From: Pelodiscus sinensis
Taxonomy: Eukaryota > Chordata > Testudines > Trionychidae
Reading direction: 5' to 3'
Assembly (NCBI RefSeq): GCF_049634645.1
Contig: NC_134720.1
Location: 13,594,001 to 13,658,000 of the forward strand
Length of the DNA stretch: 64,000 bases
Shown here piece after piece: positions 25,091 to 36,055 of this stretch (position 1 is the stretch's first letter; every line of letters begins with the position of its first letter). A model generated the notes under the pieces. The model was not told where the DNA came from. It saw nothing but the letters and a program-made list of their open reading frames with translations, and did no database searches. The position numbers were made by a program, and so were the translations under genes.

Positions 25091-25552
25091 GGCTATGTCT
25101 ACACTGCAGGCTTCTTGCACAAGAACTTTTTTGCGGAAGAGATATTCTGCAAAAAGTTTTTGCTCAAGAGCGTGTCTATACTGTCATGTGCTTTTTCGCA
25201 AAAGATGTGCTTTTGCACGAGAGACCGTCCACACTGCCATGGACACACTTGTGCAAGAAAGCTCTTTTGGCCATTCACAGAAAAGCCATCAGAGCACCTG
25301 TGTTTTTTCCGATAGGGGTTGTGCAAGAAACCCCTGTTGTTCATCCACACACACCTTTTTGCACAAGAGCTCTTGCACAAAAAAGCTTATTCCTTGTAGA
25401 AAGAGGAATAACTCTTGCACAAAAAGCCCTGTCTTCTGACAATCTACTATACTTTTTCTTGCGCAAAACCACGTTGTAGTGTGAATGCTCCACGAGTTTT
25501 TGCACAAAAACGGCCATATTTTGTGCAAAAACTCTGCAGTGTAGACATAGCC
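25091..25552. mobile_element. Third MITE of the CTTGCGCAAG family
   Basis: Ends GGCTATGTCTACACTGCAGG and CTGCAGTGTAGACATAGCC are flanked by TAG and TAA. The 462-bp body is rich in TTTTGCACAAGAGC-type palindromes and matches the plan of the elements at 14148-14570 and 14663-15097. Confidence 0.88.
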
Positions 25553-25555
25553 TAA

Positions 25556-26431
25556 CACAGCCCACAGAATAGTGAGGCATCAAAGGACATTTTTTATTTT
25601 ATTTTTTTTACATTTTACTATATATCCTTACAGGTTATTGGCCAGTTTCTATTTCCAATTTTATCTGTGAAAATCCAAAGTCAGTCTACCACAGTTATAT
25701 GAAATTAAGAATTTTAAACCTGCTGATTGCAAAAAAGGTTGTTTTGAGAATACTCCATGAAACAATGGCTCAGGATATCTTGGGTTATTTTAAAGCCTAA
25801 ACTACAGGCTTTTATGCTGTACTGCTGTGACTCAGACAATGCTCTCCTCTGCTCTGTGTCATTCAAAGTACGTATAGGTAATTATTTCTGACTCTGACCC
25901 TAATCTTTCAGTTGATATTGCATAACCAAACTGAGGTTGGGGCTCTGTGTGGGCACATCTCTCTGCCTGTATTATCAAACATAAGGTCAGCTGTAACTCA
26001 TATTGCTAATTGGTTGGGATTATTGCATAAGACCACCTTTTCATTTTAGCTATTGACATTAGGTCCCAGGACAGAGTCTGGAGGAATTACAGAAGTGATG
26101 GGGTCCACTATTTGGTGGATGGTTGCAGTTGGCTGAAGCCAACTGGAAAACCACGTGTAGCCTGACTCACTAGCAACACATCCACTAGCAACACATCCAC
26201 TATCTTCAGTGAAGGGGATGAAAGAGCAATATGTCATTACAACTGTGTGAAAGTGCCATGTTTCAGTGTGGGAGGATTTTCCTGGAAGATCTGCTATCGC
26301 ATATTTTCATGAGAATGTCTGGATTTCACCAGTAGGGAACCTGAACCATTTCAGCCAGCTTTTACAATGAAAAGAGCACAGTATCATCCTGTAATATCCA
26401 CGTTTCCCTTGAAGAACTTCTTCACTTCCAG
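25556..26431. other. No feature seen
   Basis: AT-rich sequence. A tandem duplication of AGCAACACATCCACT occurs near 26170-26200. Confidence 0.5.
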
Positions 26432-26641
26432 GGGTGAAACACTGGACTGGGTTACCTAGGGAAGTGGTGGAATCTCCATCTCTAGAGGTTTTTTAAGTCC
26501 CCGCTTGACAAAGTCAAGAGGTTTTTTAAGTCCCTGGCTGGGATGATTTAGTTAGGGTTGATCCTGCTTTGAGCAGGGGATTGGACTTGATGACCACCTG
26601 AACTCTCTTCCAACCTTATCATTCTATGATTCCATGATTCC
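26432..26641 (+). mobile_element. CR1 3' UTR fragment with internal duplication
   Basis: It has the CR1 3' order: GGGTTACCTAGGGAAGTGG, GGAATCTCCATCTCTAGAGG, GGATTGGACTTGATGACC, ending in CATTCTATGATTCCATGATTC-like octamers. The segment AGAGGTTTTTTAAGTCCC occurs twice in tandem with about 36 bp spacing. Confidence 0.9.
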
Positions 26642-28077
26642 TCTCTCATTTTATTGAAGGCTGGCCCTTCAAACTGTAGCAAATCCACGTCTCAATCCAT
26701 TAGCCTTCGTTGGGTTTGCATCAGTTAGTAGCTTCTAGAAAAAGACATAGTGGAACAAGACTTAGGCAAATTATCGCACCCACATCTGATACCTAGACAT
26801 CCTATTGTGTTTTGGCAAGCAAAAACAGAGGGCAGGTGATTGGGAGGTGGACAAAATGTCACCTTACTGCTGTCAAAAGCCATGAAGCATTTTCATAGTA
26901 CCTGCTACAGCAGTCTCTCATCTAGCCTAATATTCTATTACTGTGAATGATGTGTAACAAGCTTCAGAGAAAGGTGCAAGAAATGCTAAAGCGAGTAGAG
27001 TAATCTGTGCCAGGGAAAGTTTCCTCCAACCCCTCATACTCTTCTCAGAATGAAGATGTAGATCCCTTACACACTCTTCTTCATTTGAGTAATATTTTGC
27101 AGCAGGAATTTTACACTGCAGAAAAAGACCTACTGTTACTCTAAAGATGAAGTGAATTTGCCAATGATAATTTTTGACTATTTGCTTAGCCTCATAATTT
27201 TTCCCATTGTTCTCTTCTACTCTGGTTCTTATGCTATTTTTAAGCAATGTAGTTCCACAGTAGCCATCAGTTTGGGAAATTGTTTTTCAATGCCTGTATA
27301 TTAGCAAAATCTTGATCACTCTTGACTAGTTCTCAGGCCTCAGACCAGGCTGGTAACTCATGTTTCAGGCCTTCATCTTACTACATTGGGCTCTTTCACA
27401 TTACACAAATTTATTAAATCTATCACAAAGCATATGGATAATGGGCCTAACTTTATAGGGCCTTAAATGGCGATTGGGCTATACATTGGAAAATTATGAT
27501 GTTATCTCCACCCCCCCCCCCCCCACACACACACAAAGCTTCCCTGCTAACTATTTTGCACTGTCTTATAATTAAAACATTTTTATTTCAATTTTTATTT
27601 GCCTTCCATAACTAAAGTGTTGTACTAAAAACATATGTCCTTTTAACACAAGCATCTGGGATACATTTTTCATTTTTATAAATATGGCTACTTATACTAT
27701 AGTAATCTGCCCCCTAGTGGTTTAAAATTAATAAAACTTTATCTATTTGAAGTGACTTAGGATATCTGTTTCATATACCATACCATTAACTAATACACAA
27801 AAAGGCAATGCATCTAAACTTAAAAGGGAAGATTACTGAGGCCAGCAATACCTCTTAACCTGGTACAGGCTTTTAAAATAAACCCTCTTACAATGTTTAT
27901 TATATTCAAAGAATAATAACCTTTCTCAAAAAATGCAAGTTAAAGCACAAAATATTTCTAGCATCTGAACATTATTAGAGTGTTTTTTGCAGTCTCCTAT
28001 GGTATTTCAGAAGAAGCCTTTAACCTACACACTTGGTTTAGTAGCAGTAGGTTGTGGAAAAACTGTACAAATGTCCA
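26642..28077. other. No gene seen; C homopolymer near 27507
   Basis: AT-rich DNA with a poly-C/(CA)n stretch at about 27507-27535 and no recognisable coding or repeat termini. Confidence 0.5.
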
Positions 28078-28360
28078 CAAGCTTCAGAGGGGTAGCCGAG
28101 TTAGTCTGTATCAGAAAACTCTTAAAAACAACAAATAGACTAGTAGCACCTTAAAGACTAACAAAACATGTAGATGGTATCATGAGTTTTTGTGGGTGCA
28201 ACCCAGTTCTTTAGATGACAGGAGTATTAGAAGTCCAGATCCAAGAATAAACGGGGGAGGGGGGGGAGAAAAAGGGAGGGAGAAAGGAGAAAAAAATAAA
28301 AAGAGAGAGACAGTGAGTAGATGGTTCAAATAGTTACAACAGGCTGATAAGTTACAACAA

Positions 28361-29174
28361 TTAACACCTCCATTGTTTGGTTGGTAGGTTAAGACATAGG
28401 ATATGGGAGGTAGTGTGCAGCCAGCCTATGTCCTTGTTCAATCTATTTGCATAAGAATTAAACTTGTAAATGAAGTTAAGTTCCAACCCTTCTCTGTGTA
28501 TTTGGCTTGTGACATTGGCCTGAAACAAAACGGTGACTTGGAGATCCATTAATGAGTGTCCAGGCAGGTTAAAGTGTTCTCCAACAGGTTTTCGTGTATT
28601 GCCTTTTTGGATATCTGATTTGTGTCCATTAATTCTTTCCTGTAGAGACTGTCCAGTTTGGCCAGTATACATGGCAGAGGGGCATTGTTGACATTTGATG
28701 GCAAAGATCACAATAGTGGATGTGCAGTTAAATGAGCCTCTGATTTGGTGGCTGATGTGGTTGGGTCCAATGATGAAACCTCTTGTGTAGGTGTGTGGGC
28801 AGATTTGGTACCGGGGCTGTTTGCAGGGATGGATTCCTGGATGATAATGATTGAGGTGTTGTGTGGTTATTGGAAATAATTTGTTTGAGGTTAGGGGGTT
28901 GTCTGTAAGCGAGGATTGGCCTTTCTCCCAAAGCCTCTGAGAGTGAGGGGTCATTTTCCAGGATAGGTTGTAAATTGTTGATAATGCGTTGGAGGGGTTT
29001 AAGTTGTGGACTCTAGATGATGACAAGCGGAATTCTGTTTTCTCTTTTTGGCTTGTCTTGAAATAGTTCATATCTGGGTACTTTTTTGGCTCTATCGATC
29101 TGTTTATTTACTTCTCTGGGTGGGTATTTCAGTTTTAAGAATGCTCTCTATAGATCCTGTAGGTGTTTGTCTCT
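28361..29174 (-). pseudogene. PLE GIY-YIG endonuclease domain and C-terminus
   Basis: A 236-codon open frame (29071-28361) includes the PLE linker, a cysteine-containing KCQQCPSAMYTGQTGQSLQE segment in which AMYTGQTG corresponds to the YVGQT-type half of GIY-YIG, then ERINGHKSDI and VGEHFNLPGHSL, and a conserved ELNFIYKFNSYANRLNKDI end. The first Tyr-Val/Ile of GIY-YIG appears as MYTGQTG. In Penelope elements this domain nicks the target. The upstream frame (29174-29072) is broken. It is continuous with the RT half beyond the CR1. Confidence 0.85.
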
Positions 29175-29566
29175 TTATAAAGCAGTGAGTCAGCAACCAG
29201 GGAGCTTGCGAACGGGGCTGAAAACAGGGAGTTTTGAGAAGGAGTTTGGAAGGGGAATGGGAAGGGGGCAAGATACACTTCTCATTCTTTAAAATATTTT
29301 CCCTAACCTATTATCAAAACTTCCTGAGATCTGGTGGGCTTTCAGGGGTTGATCGCATCAGAGGAAAGGTTTTGAGCTGGGCTTAGCCTGAGCCTTTTAA
29401 AAAAAGGCAGCCAAAGCAAAGGCAGAGAGCAGAGAACAGGGCAGCAGCCAATACGGGAGTTGCTTGGGAGTTCACACTGGGAGACCCTTACAATTTTTTT
29501 TCTCCCTCATGCCCTTCAAAGAGGCATTTAAAAACATCTGAGGAATCTCTCAGAAGGAAGACAGGT

Positions 29567-29824
29567 ATGGATAGTGATAGGTCTGCTGTTGTTACCTGCA
29601 CGGCATGTGCCATGTTTGTCTTCATCCCAGAAGAAAGAAGTGCAAACTGGTCGCCATTTTGGAAGAAAAAATTAGAGGACTTGAGGCCCAAGTATCAACC
29701 CTACATTCCATCAGAGAGGAAGACTTCCTCAATAGAAGGCAGAATTAATTCTGCAGGCACAGCAGGCGGAAGAGCTAGTGAGGGCAGTACAGGACAAAGA
29801 AGAGAATTGGCAGCATGTAACCTC
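29567..29824 (+). pseudogene. CR1 ORF1, N-terminal part
   Basis: From 29567 the frame reads VVTCTACAMFVFIPEERS, followed by a lysine-rich LEDLRPKYQ stretch and SAGTAGGRASEGSTGQRREL. These are recognisable as the N-terminus of turtle/bird CR1 ORF1, a nucleic-acid-binding protein whose early cysteines belong to a zinc-binding motif. The zinc motif is incomplete because of a frame loss after the first pair. The frame ends where the Harbinger at 29828 is inserted. Confidence 0.65.
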
Positions 29825-30221
29825 TAGGGGTATGTCTACACTACCCCCCTAGTTCGAACTAGGGGGGTAATGTATGCATACCGAACTTGCTAATGAAGCC
29901 CGGGATTTGAATTTCCCGGGCTTCATTAGCATAAAGCCGGCGCCGCCATTTTTAAAAGCCGGCTAGTGCGAACCCCGTGCCGCGTGGCTACACGCGGCAC
30001 GGACTAGATAGTTCGGATTAGGCTTCCTAATCCGAACTATCTGTACACCTCGTTCCACGAGGCGTACAGATAGTTCGGATTAGAAGCCTAATCCGAACTA
30101 TTTCGTCCGTGCCGCGTGTAGCCGCGCGGCACGGGGTTCGCACTAGCTGGCTTTTAAAAATGGCGGCGCCGGCTTTATGCTAAGGAAGCAAGGGGAAGAA
30201 GGGGGAGGGGAAGCTCAGCGC

Positions 30222-30722
30222 TCATGGGCGGGGATCTCGCCTGGCCACTGCCTCCCAGCACCACGGAGGAGGGGACCTCGGTGTCCCTGGGAAGATGGGG
30301 AGGAGGGTGCAGAGGTTAAGGTGGGGGCTGTGGAGATTGAGGAGGAGGGTGTGGAGGTTGAGGAGGAAGAGGTGGGAGAGGGGCAGGAGTGGGAGGAGGA
30401 AAAGTAGCTGGGGGGCAGCAGGCGCAGGACTGGCATGAGGCAGCATGCTCTGCACCAGGGCCTGCAGATGGTGACAGACGGCACAACCCGGGGCAAGCAG
30501 CTCCTGCTGGAACTCCTGGTCGCCCTGCACCCGCTGCTCCATGATCTGGGTCTGGGATTGCAGGGCCTGCAGGTGCTGCTCTCTGTACCCCTGTCGCGTG
30601 GTGGTGGTCCTGCTGAGGCAACGGGTGCGGGAGCATATCCTGGAAGAAGTGGTGCACCCTGCACGAGCAGCTGGTGCGGCTATAGAGAAAGAAGAGAAGT
30701 GGTCTGTTCTCCCTGGGGACAC
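30222..30722 (-). pseudogene. C-terminal coiled-coil part of the Harbinger Myb-like protein
   Basis: The minus-strand frame reads YREQHLQALQSQTQIMEQRV followed by QGDQEFQQELLAPGC and LQALVQSMLP, a glutamine-rich probable coiled coil typical of the Myb-like partner's C-terminus, then a proline/leucine-rich tail. The N-terminal domain lies at 32700-32470. The 1.7 kb between holds intron-like sequence and a later insert. No motif for catalysis is expected. The fragment is open but is severed from its start. Confidence 0.65.
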
Positions 30723-31020
30723 AGTGGATGATGCTCAGCCCCCACTGCGAGGAGTGGGCGACTGTGCCCTGCACCATCAGAGCCAATGTGCTTGCACAGA
30801 GGCCATGATCGGCATGTCTGGATCTGCCCGGGAGCGAGAGCTGCCCCAAGACTGCACCAGTGCCCCTGTGCTCTGTATAGTGTGGCCGGAGTGGGGGGGA
30901 GATGTCCCCTGTCCCTGTGTAGAGGGGGCATGTAAAGGGCGGGCGTCCTGCTATGTCCCGCCCCGAGGTCAGGAGCATGTCGGGTCTCTTCACACACATG
31001 TGTGGCTATGTAGCCAGACA

Positions 31021-32058
31021 TGAACCCCATCTTGGTTTCCGCTCCCCCTCCCCCCAGAGAGCAAGAGAAAGGCAGTCAGCCTTTGATGCTCTGGGAACAC
31101 AGGTGTGCTGCCTGTCCCTGACTCTACAATAAACAGAAACCAGACAGTAAATGGGCTAGCTGACGACTCGGGGCCTCCCGTCGCCCTGATGGCTAGTATC
31201 AGTAATTGACACGCCTGCACTGTCCCAGGAGAGGAATCTTCGCCCATCACATAGCAGAGGTGCCCATTGTCTGCATTTTCCCAGGTGTGAATTATGTTTT
31301 GCCCTTCGTGGGAAACTTGGCGTTCAAAGCCATTTTTCCTAATTGGCCACTTGAGACCAGGAAGAAGCCTACGTGACCTAAGGGGTATAAAGAGGGGTTT
31401 AGTAGCCCACCCCATTTGAGCTCCAATCATCTATACCTGCTGGCAGGTATTGATTGTCTACCGAGGTCTGTGGGATGCTCAACCTCACCCTACTTCTTCC
31501 CGAGGGATTGAGAGAAAGACGCTGGCCACGCCAAGTCTGGAACGCAGGGGTGAGAATTATACCTGCTATGTGTCTATTTTGCATGCATTTAATAAGAGCT
31601 CAGAGAACCAAAAGGGTTTCATGGTACCTATAAGTGACTTATTAGTGTAATTTCTGTCCTGTCCTTTGTAGTGACTGTGTTATCTATAACACAGTAGTAG
31701 CATTTAACAACTAAGTTTACCCTGTAACAATAAAATAGTAACTGTTTAAGCTTTAACCTGACTCCTTCCGTTGCTGTAACAGAACAAAGCACAATTTTAA
31801 AAGAACTTCAGCCGGTCATAAGGGACAGATATAGGGAGAGCTTGGGCATTTTGGATCGTGTCGCTTCCAGGGGACAGATCCTTTGGGGCACCTCTCAGCC
31901 TCCGCAGGCTGTCCGCAGGCGAAGGGATTTCTGTATCCTAGCAGCTAAAATCTGAGGTGTTATAAGCTCTCCCTGTAAATTTATTGGGGCACCCGTCAAC
32001 CTCCTCCAGGTTGCCCGCTGCAAGGGACCCCGGTCTCAGCAGTTGAAGTCTTGGGTGT

Positions 32059-32061
<3 letters not shown>
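31021..32061. mobile_element. Probable LTR-like insert with 100-bp tandem repeat
   Basis: It begins TGAACCCC. A TATA box GGGTATAAAGAGGGG lies at about 31383, a poly(A) signal AATAAA at 31729-31734, and two diverged copies of a roughly 100-bp unit start with TTGGGGCACC at 31883 and 31984. It interrupts the Myb gene of the surrounding Harbinger. The termini and a target duplication could not be fixed, so the LTR call is tentative; it could be another kind of insert. Confidence 0.35.

Positions 32062-32095
<34 letters not shown>
32062..32095. repeat. (CA)n microsatellite
   Basis: About 17 uninterrupted CA units lie at the right edge of the LTR-like insert. Confidence 0.97.
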
Positions 32096-32096
<1 letters not shown>

Positions 32097-32469
32097 ACTC
32101 ACTGCCCTGACCATCGGCTGACAGGCTATCGGGCCATGGCCCCTGTGTGGCACATAGCTGGAGCCACCTGCCCAAGGGTGGCACGGCACGTGCCTTCACA
32201 TGCACAAGTGGCTGCGTGATCAGTGGGAGGCATGGCCCATGTATGCGGTCTCTGGTCTCCCTCCCTGTCTCCCCCCTGGGTAGGGGACAGTGCTGGCACT
32301 TACCTGGTATGGCCTCCCCAGATGACCCTGCCGACTCGGGTGCCGGGAGGAGCTGGTGGTGGCCCCTTTGCTGTGCCCGGGTCAGGGTCCTCAGCTCCCG
32401 GCTTGCTGCCTCCCGGGCTGGCGTGGACCGCCCCACCCTCCAGGATTCGGTCGAGGGCAGGGAAGTAGG

Positions 32470-32922
32470 GGCAGGTGGTAGCCCCTACTGCGGCGCCGCC
32501 CCGGTGGCCCTGGCGTATGCCTGCCGCAACTCTTTAATTTTGAGGTGCACCAGCTCCTGGGTTCACCTGTGGCCTTTCCTGGCCATGGTGGTTGCTATGC
32601 ATCTGTAGATGGCCGTGTTCTTCCACCTAGTGCGGAGATCATGGATGTTGGGGGCCTCCCCCCAAACCTCAAGGAAGTCCATGATCTCCGCACTAGTCCA
32701 CAAGGGCGCACACCATCTACAGCCTCTGGCTGGCCCCTGGGTACTGGGGGACTGGCTGGGGGATGGCTGGCTGCCACTTGATGGCATTGTGCAGCCACTG
32801 GGTGAGGGGCTCCTGGCAGGCCTGGCTCTCGCACGTGCCCAGTGGCCAGACTCTACCCCTTTAAGGGCCCCAGGGCTGGGGGAGAGGAGAGGAGTTTTCC
32901 TGGTTGTGCCCAGAGTGGCCAC
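32470..32922 (-). pseudogene. Myb/SANT-like domain, best-preserved N-terminal copy
   Basis: After a proline-rich leader the minus-strand frame has PLWTSAEIMDFLEVWGEAPN and then NIHDLRTRWKNTAIYRCIA, continuing past a TGA near 32560 into LVHLKIKELRQAYARATG, so all helices of the Myb/SANT-like domain can be traced. A second stop (TAG) follows about 20 codons later. This is the DNA-binding partner of the Harbinger nuclease by family knowledge. The two stops and the missing nuclease make the copy non-autonomous. Confidence 0.75.
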
Positions 32923-33479
32923 CAGGGGAAACTGGGAAGGGCTGGAGGCCCCCTAATTTGAAATAAGTGTCTACACAGCACTTATTTCGAATTAGCTATT
33001 TCGAATTTGGTGTTATTCCTCATAGAATGAGGTTTACCAAATTCGAAATAAGTGCTCCACTATTTTGAATTTATTTTGAAATAGCGATATGGCTGTGTAG
33101 ATGCTATTCAAGTTCATTTGAAATAACGGCTGTTATTTTTAATTCACTTTGTAGTGTAGACATACCCTAAAAGCGTGGTTGCGCAGGTTTTGTCAGAGAG
33201 AGGGCTTCGGTTTCTTTGACCATGGGACTTTGTTCCGGGCACAAGGATTGTTAGGAAGAGATGGGATCCACCTTAACAAGAGGGGAAAGATCATCTTCGC
33301 AAGCAGGCTTGCAAACCTAGTAAGGAGCGCTTTAAACTAGGTTAATTGGGGGATGGTGACTAAAGACCTGAGATAAGTGGGGAAGTTGAATACTGGGAAG
33401 AAACACAAAGAGGGACGAGCAACAAAGAAGGACCCCTGATTCAAATAGAGAAGATAGGGCGAACAACTGGTTATCTAAG

Positions 33480-33706
33480 GTGTTTGTACATGAATGCAAG
33501 AAGCCTGGAAAACAAACAGGAAGAATTAGAAGTCCTGTCCCAGTCAAAGAACTATTATGTAATCACCCTGACATCTGTTGGGAAACCAATACAGCAGTAC
33601 ACACACAATCCAGGACGTTTTTGGAGAATGTTGGGGATAACTTCTTGGTGCAAGCGCTGAAGGAACCAACCAGGGGCCATGAGCAGCTTGACCTGCTGCT
33701 CACAAA
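33480..33706 (+). pseudogene. CR1 endonuclease domain, N-terminal fragment
   Basis: The frame MNARSLENKQEELEVLSQSK, derivable from 33491, is the start of the CR1 apurinic-like endonuclease. After a short deletion, a downstream stretch near 33650-33700 reads GHEQLDLLLTK, the end region of that domain. The middle of the endonuclease, including most catalytic residues, is missing. The preceding 33168-33340 resembles the end of ORF1 (FFDHG and GYRLANLVRRAL-like words). It is cut by the Harbinger at 33707. Confidence 0.6.
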
Positions 33707-35431
33707 GGGTGCGTCTAGACTACATGGCTCCGTCGACAGAGCCATGTAAAGTAGTTTACTCGGCAGTCAAAGAAGCAGGGATTTAAATAATCCCCGCTTC
33801 ATTAAAATAAAAATGGCCACCGCGCTGTGCCAACAATCAGCTGATCCAGCACAGCACGGCAGTCTAGACAGAGGAGGAGGAGGAGGAGGAGGAGGAGGAG
33901 TGCTCTGAGAGCCAGGAGCCTGCTGGCAGCCTGCCCAGGACCCCCGAGGCACCCCACAGAGCCACTCGCCTGTGTCATCCAAGGCCGGGGAGGCGAGGCC
34001 GAGGGCTGGAACACGGAGGAGTTGCGGTACACCCGGGCGTCGTGTGCTTTGCCGGACCAGCCCACATTAATGTCCATGAACTGTCCCCGGTGGTCACACA
34101 CGGCCTGAAGGATCATGGAGAAGTACCCCTTGCAGTTGACGTACAGGGAGGCCTGGTGTTCTGGGGCACGGATGGGGATGTGTGTCCCGTCGATGGGGCC
34201 CCCCCCCCCCCGCAGTTGGGGAAGCCGAGGGCGCCGAATCCCCAGATGACGGCGTCCGGGTCGGCGAGGCAGACCACCCTGCGGAGCAGCACCCGGTTGA
34301 TGGCCTTGACCACCTGCGGAGAGACACAGCAAAGCGTCAATCAGTGGGGCGCCCAGGTGGCTGGGAGCATTCATGCCCTGGCAGTGTCCCGCGTCCCACT
34401 CCCGGAAGCAACCCCCGGGGTGGCATGTAGTACGGCCGGGACAGACCGACCCCTCCGGTGCGGGGCACTTTCGCCTCCTCCCGCCCCCCCCTTTGTCCCT
34501 GGGGCGGCCCATCCCCTCCTTGCAGCCCCCCTTCCTCCCCGGCGCAGTGGCCAATGAGTGCCATACCTGCATGAGCACCGCTCCGACGGTGGATCTCCCC
34601 ACGCCAAACTGGTTCCTGATGGATCAGTAGCTGTCCGGCGTGGAGAGCTTCCAGAGGGTGATGGCCACCCGCTTCTGGAGGGGGATGGCGGGCCTCATGC
34701 GAGTGTCCCTTCTGCGCAGAGCAGGGGCGAGCCACTCGCAGAGCTTCAGGAAGGTGTCCCTCCTAATCCTGAAGTTCTGGGTCCACTATCGGTCTTCCCA
34801 GCGCTCCAGGATGATGCGGTCCCACCAGTCAGTGCTGGTGTCCAGACTCCAGATGCGGCGGGGCACGCCGGTGCCGGGGCGCCGCGGGCGCTCCTCCACG
34901 GCCCCCAGGGTGGCCAGGTGGAGAGGCAGGGGGCTGACGTGCACCAGGAGGTGCCAGGCAGCCTCGAGCCATTGCTGGCAGGCTTGCAGCAGCAAGTCCA
35001 GAAAGTGCACCAGAAGGTGCAGGGCGAGCTCTGGCTCCATGTTGCCACCTGCGGCGGCGGCCCCGAAGGGAAGCACCGACACACACGGGCACAGAGACCA
35101 ACGCTTATCTGTCCCTAGGCGAGGTTGGCAAGCAAGCAGGAAAAGCTGAGAACCGGCTGTCCAGGGGGGGTCCCTTTAAGCATGAGCCTCAGATAGCCTC
35201 AGACAGCAGCCACACAACACAACTACTGACCTGATGCCCTGCCGGAACCGGTTTCAGCTGCCCTTAAATGCGCCCCTGTGTCCAATCAGTGTGGACGCGC
35301 TAGTTCGAATCAGCAAAATGCTAATTCGAACTAGTTTTTAGTTCTAGATGCGTTAGTTCGAATTAGCTTAGTTCAAATTAACTAATTCGAACTAAGTTAG
35401 TTCGAATTACCGCTGTAGTGTAGACATACCC
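33707..35431. mobile_element. Chimeric Harbinger with HARBI1-type gene, inside CR1
   Basis: The right end GCTGTAGTGTAGACATACCC with AGTTCGAATTAG subterminal repeats is the transposase-side terminus also seen at 21226. The left 160 bp (GGGTGCGTCTAGACTACATG, TGGCTCCGTCGACAGAGCCA) instead matches the foldback MITE at 38632-39057. Flanks are AAA and TCA, so no clean duplication. CR1 sequence lies on both sides, with about 60 codons missing at the insertion point. Confidence 0.78.
33802..35084 (-). pseudogene. HARBI1-type DDE transposase, 3' part deleted
   Basis: Exon 1 (35084 to about 34566) gives MEPELALHLLVHFLDLLLQA, then the RRDTRMRPAIPLQKRVAI block and GVGRSTVGAVLMQ, followed by GTATGG as a donor. 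Exon 2 begins after TCTCTCCGCAG near 34304 with VVKAINRVLLRR. The core shows PIDGTHIPI (first Asp) and VGWSGKAHDARVYRNS (second Asp), and an indel in a run of C at about 34200 separates frames. The Glu-containing C-terminal third is absent, replaced by an unrelated (GAG)n and MITE-like end. Two in-frame stops lie in exon 1 (near 34792 and 34630). Inactive. Confidence 0.85.
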
Positions 35432-35442
35432 TCAGAGAACTG

Positions 35443-35964
35443 ATGGACAGGATTTCTTGGGATGCTTACATGAGGGGGAATGGAGACCAGGAGAGCTGGC
35501 TGTATTTTAAAGAAGCCTTATTGAAGGCACAGGAAGAAACTATCCAGATGTGCAGCAAGAGAAGCAAGTATGGTAGGCGACCAGACTGGCTTACCAGGGA
35601 AATCCTTGGTGAGTTTAAACACAAAAAGGAAGCTTTCAAGAAGTGGAAACTTGGACAGATGACTAGGGAGGAGTATAAATACATTGCTCAAGAATGCATG
35701 GGAGTTATCAGGAAGGCAAAAGTGCAATTGGAATTGCAGCTAGCAGGGGATGTGAAGGGTAACAAGAAAGGTCTCTACAGGCATGTTAACAATAAGAGGG
35801 TGATCAGAGCGGGTGTGGGGCCCTTACTGGATGAGGGAGGTAACCTAGTGACAGATGATGTGGGAAAAGCTGAAGTACTCAATGCTTTCTTTGCCTGTGT
35901 CTTCACAGGCAAAGTCAACTCCCAGACAAATACACTAGGCAATGCAGTGTGGGAAGGAGGTTGA
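35443..35964 (+). pseudogene. CR1 ORF2 linker between endonuclease and RT
   Basis: A 173-codon open frame begins DRISWDAYMRGNGDQESWLY. It is a typical CR1 linker, with a KRSKYGRRPDWLTREI segment and DVGKAEVLNAFFACVFTGKV just before the RT. It is intact over its length, which suggests modest age, but the upstream endonuclease is broken and a stop follows at 35962. Confidence 0.75.
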
Positions 35965-36055
35965 CAGCCCTTGGTGGGGAAAGAGCAAGTTAGGAACTAT
36001 TCAGCAAAGCTAAACATACACAAATCCAAGGGTACTGAACCGACAATCAGCTGAG

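Larger units (their letters stand above)
29828..33167. mobile_element. Chimeric Harbinger with Myb gene only, inside CR1
   Basis: Ends GGGTATGTCTACACTACCCC (29828) and GTAGTGTAGACATACCC (33167) are flanked by TAG and TAA. The left 350 bp is a strong foldback of a MITE type, with two arms about TAGTTCGGATTAG repeats around a centre near 30050, cut off at about 30179. The right end is the Myb-side terminus found in other Harbingers. The interior holds an antisense Myb-like gene in pieces (32700-32470 and 30722-30222) with an LTR-like insert between. No HARBI1 gene is present. Confidence 0.8.

Noticed and set aside
30680..31430. ORFs spanning 30.7-31.4 kb as a host exon
   Set aside because: They cross the boundary between Myb-gene intron-like sequence and the LTR-like insert and carry no domain.
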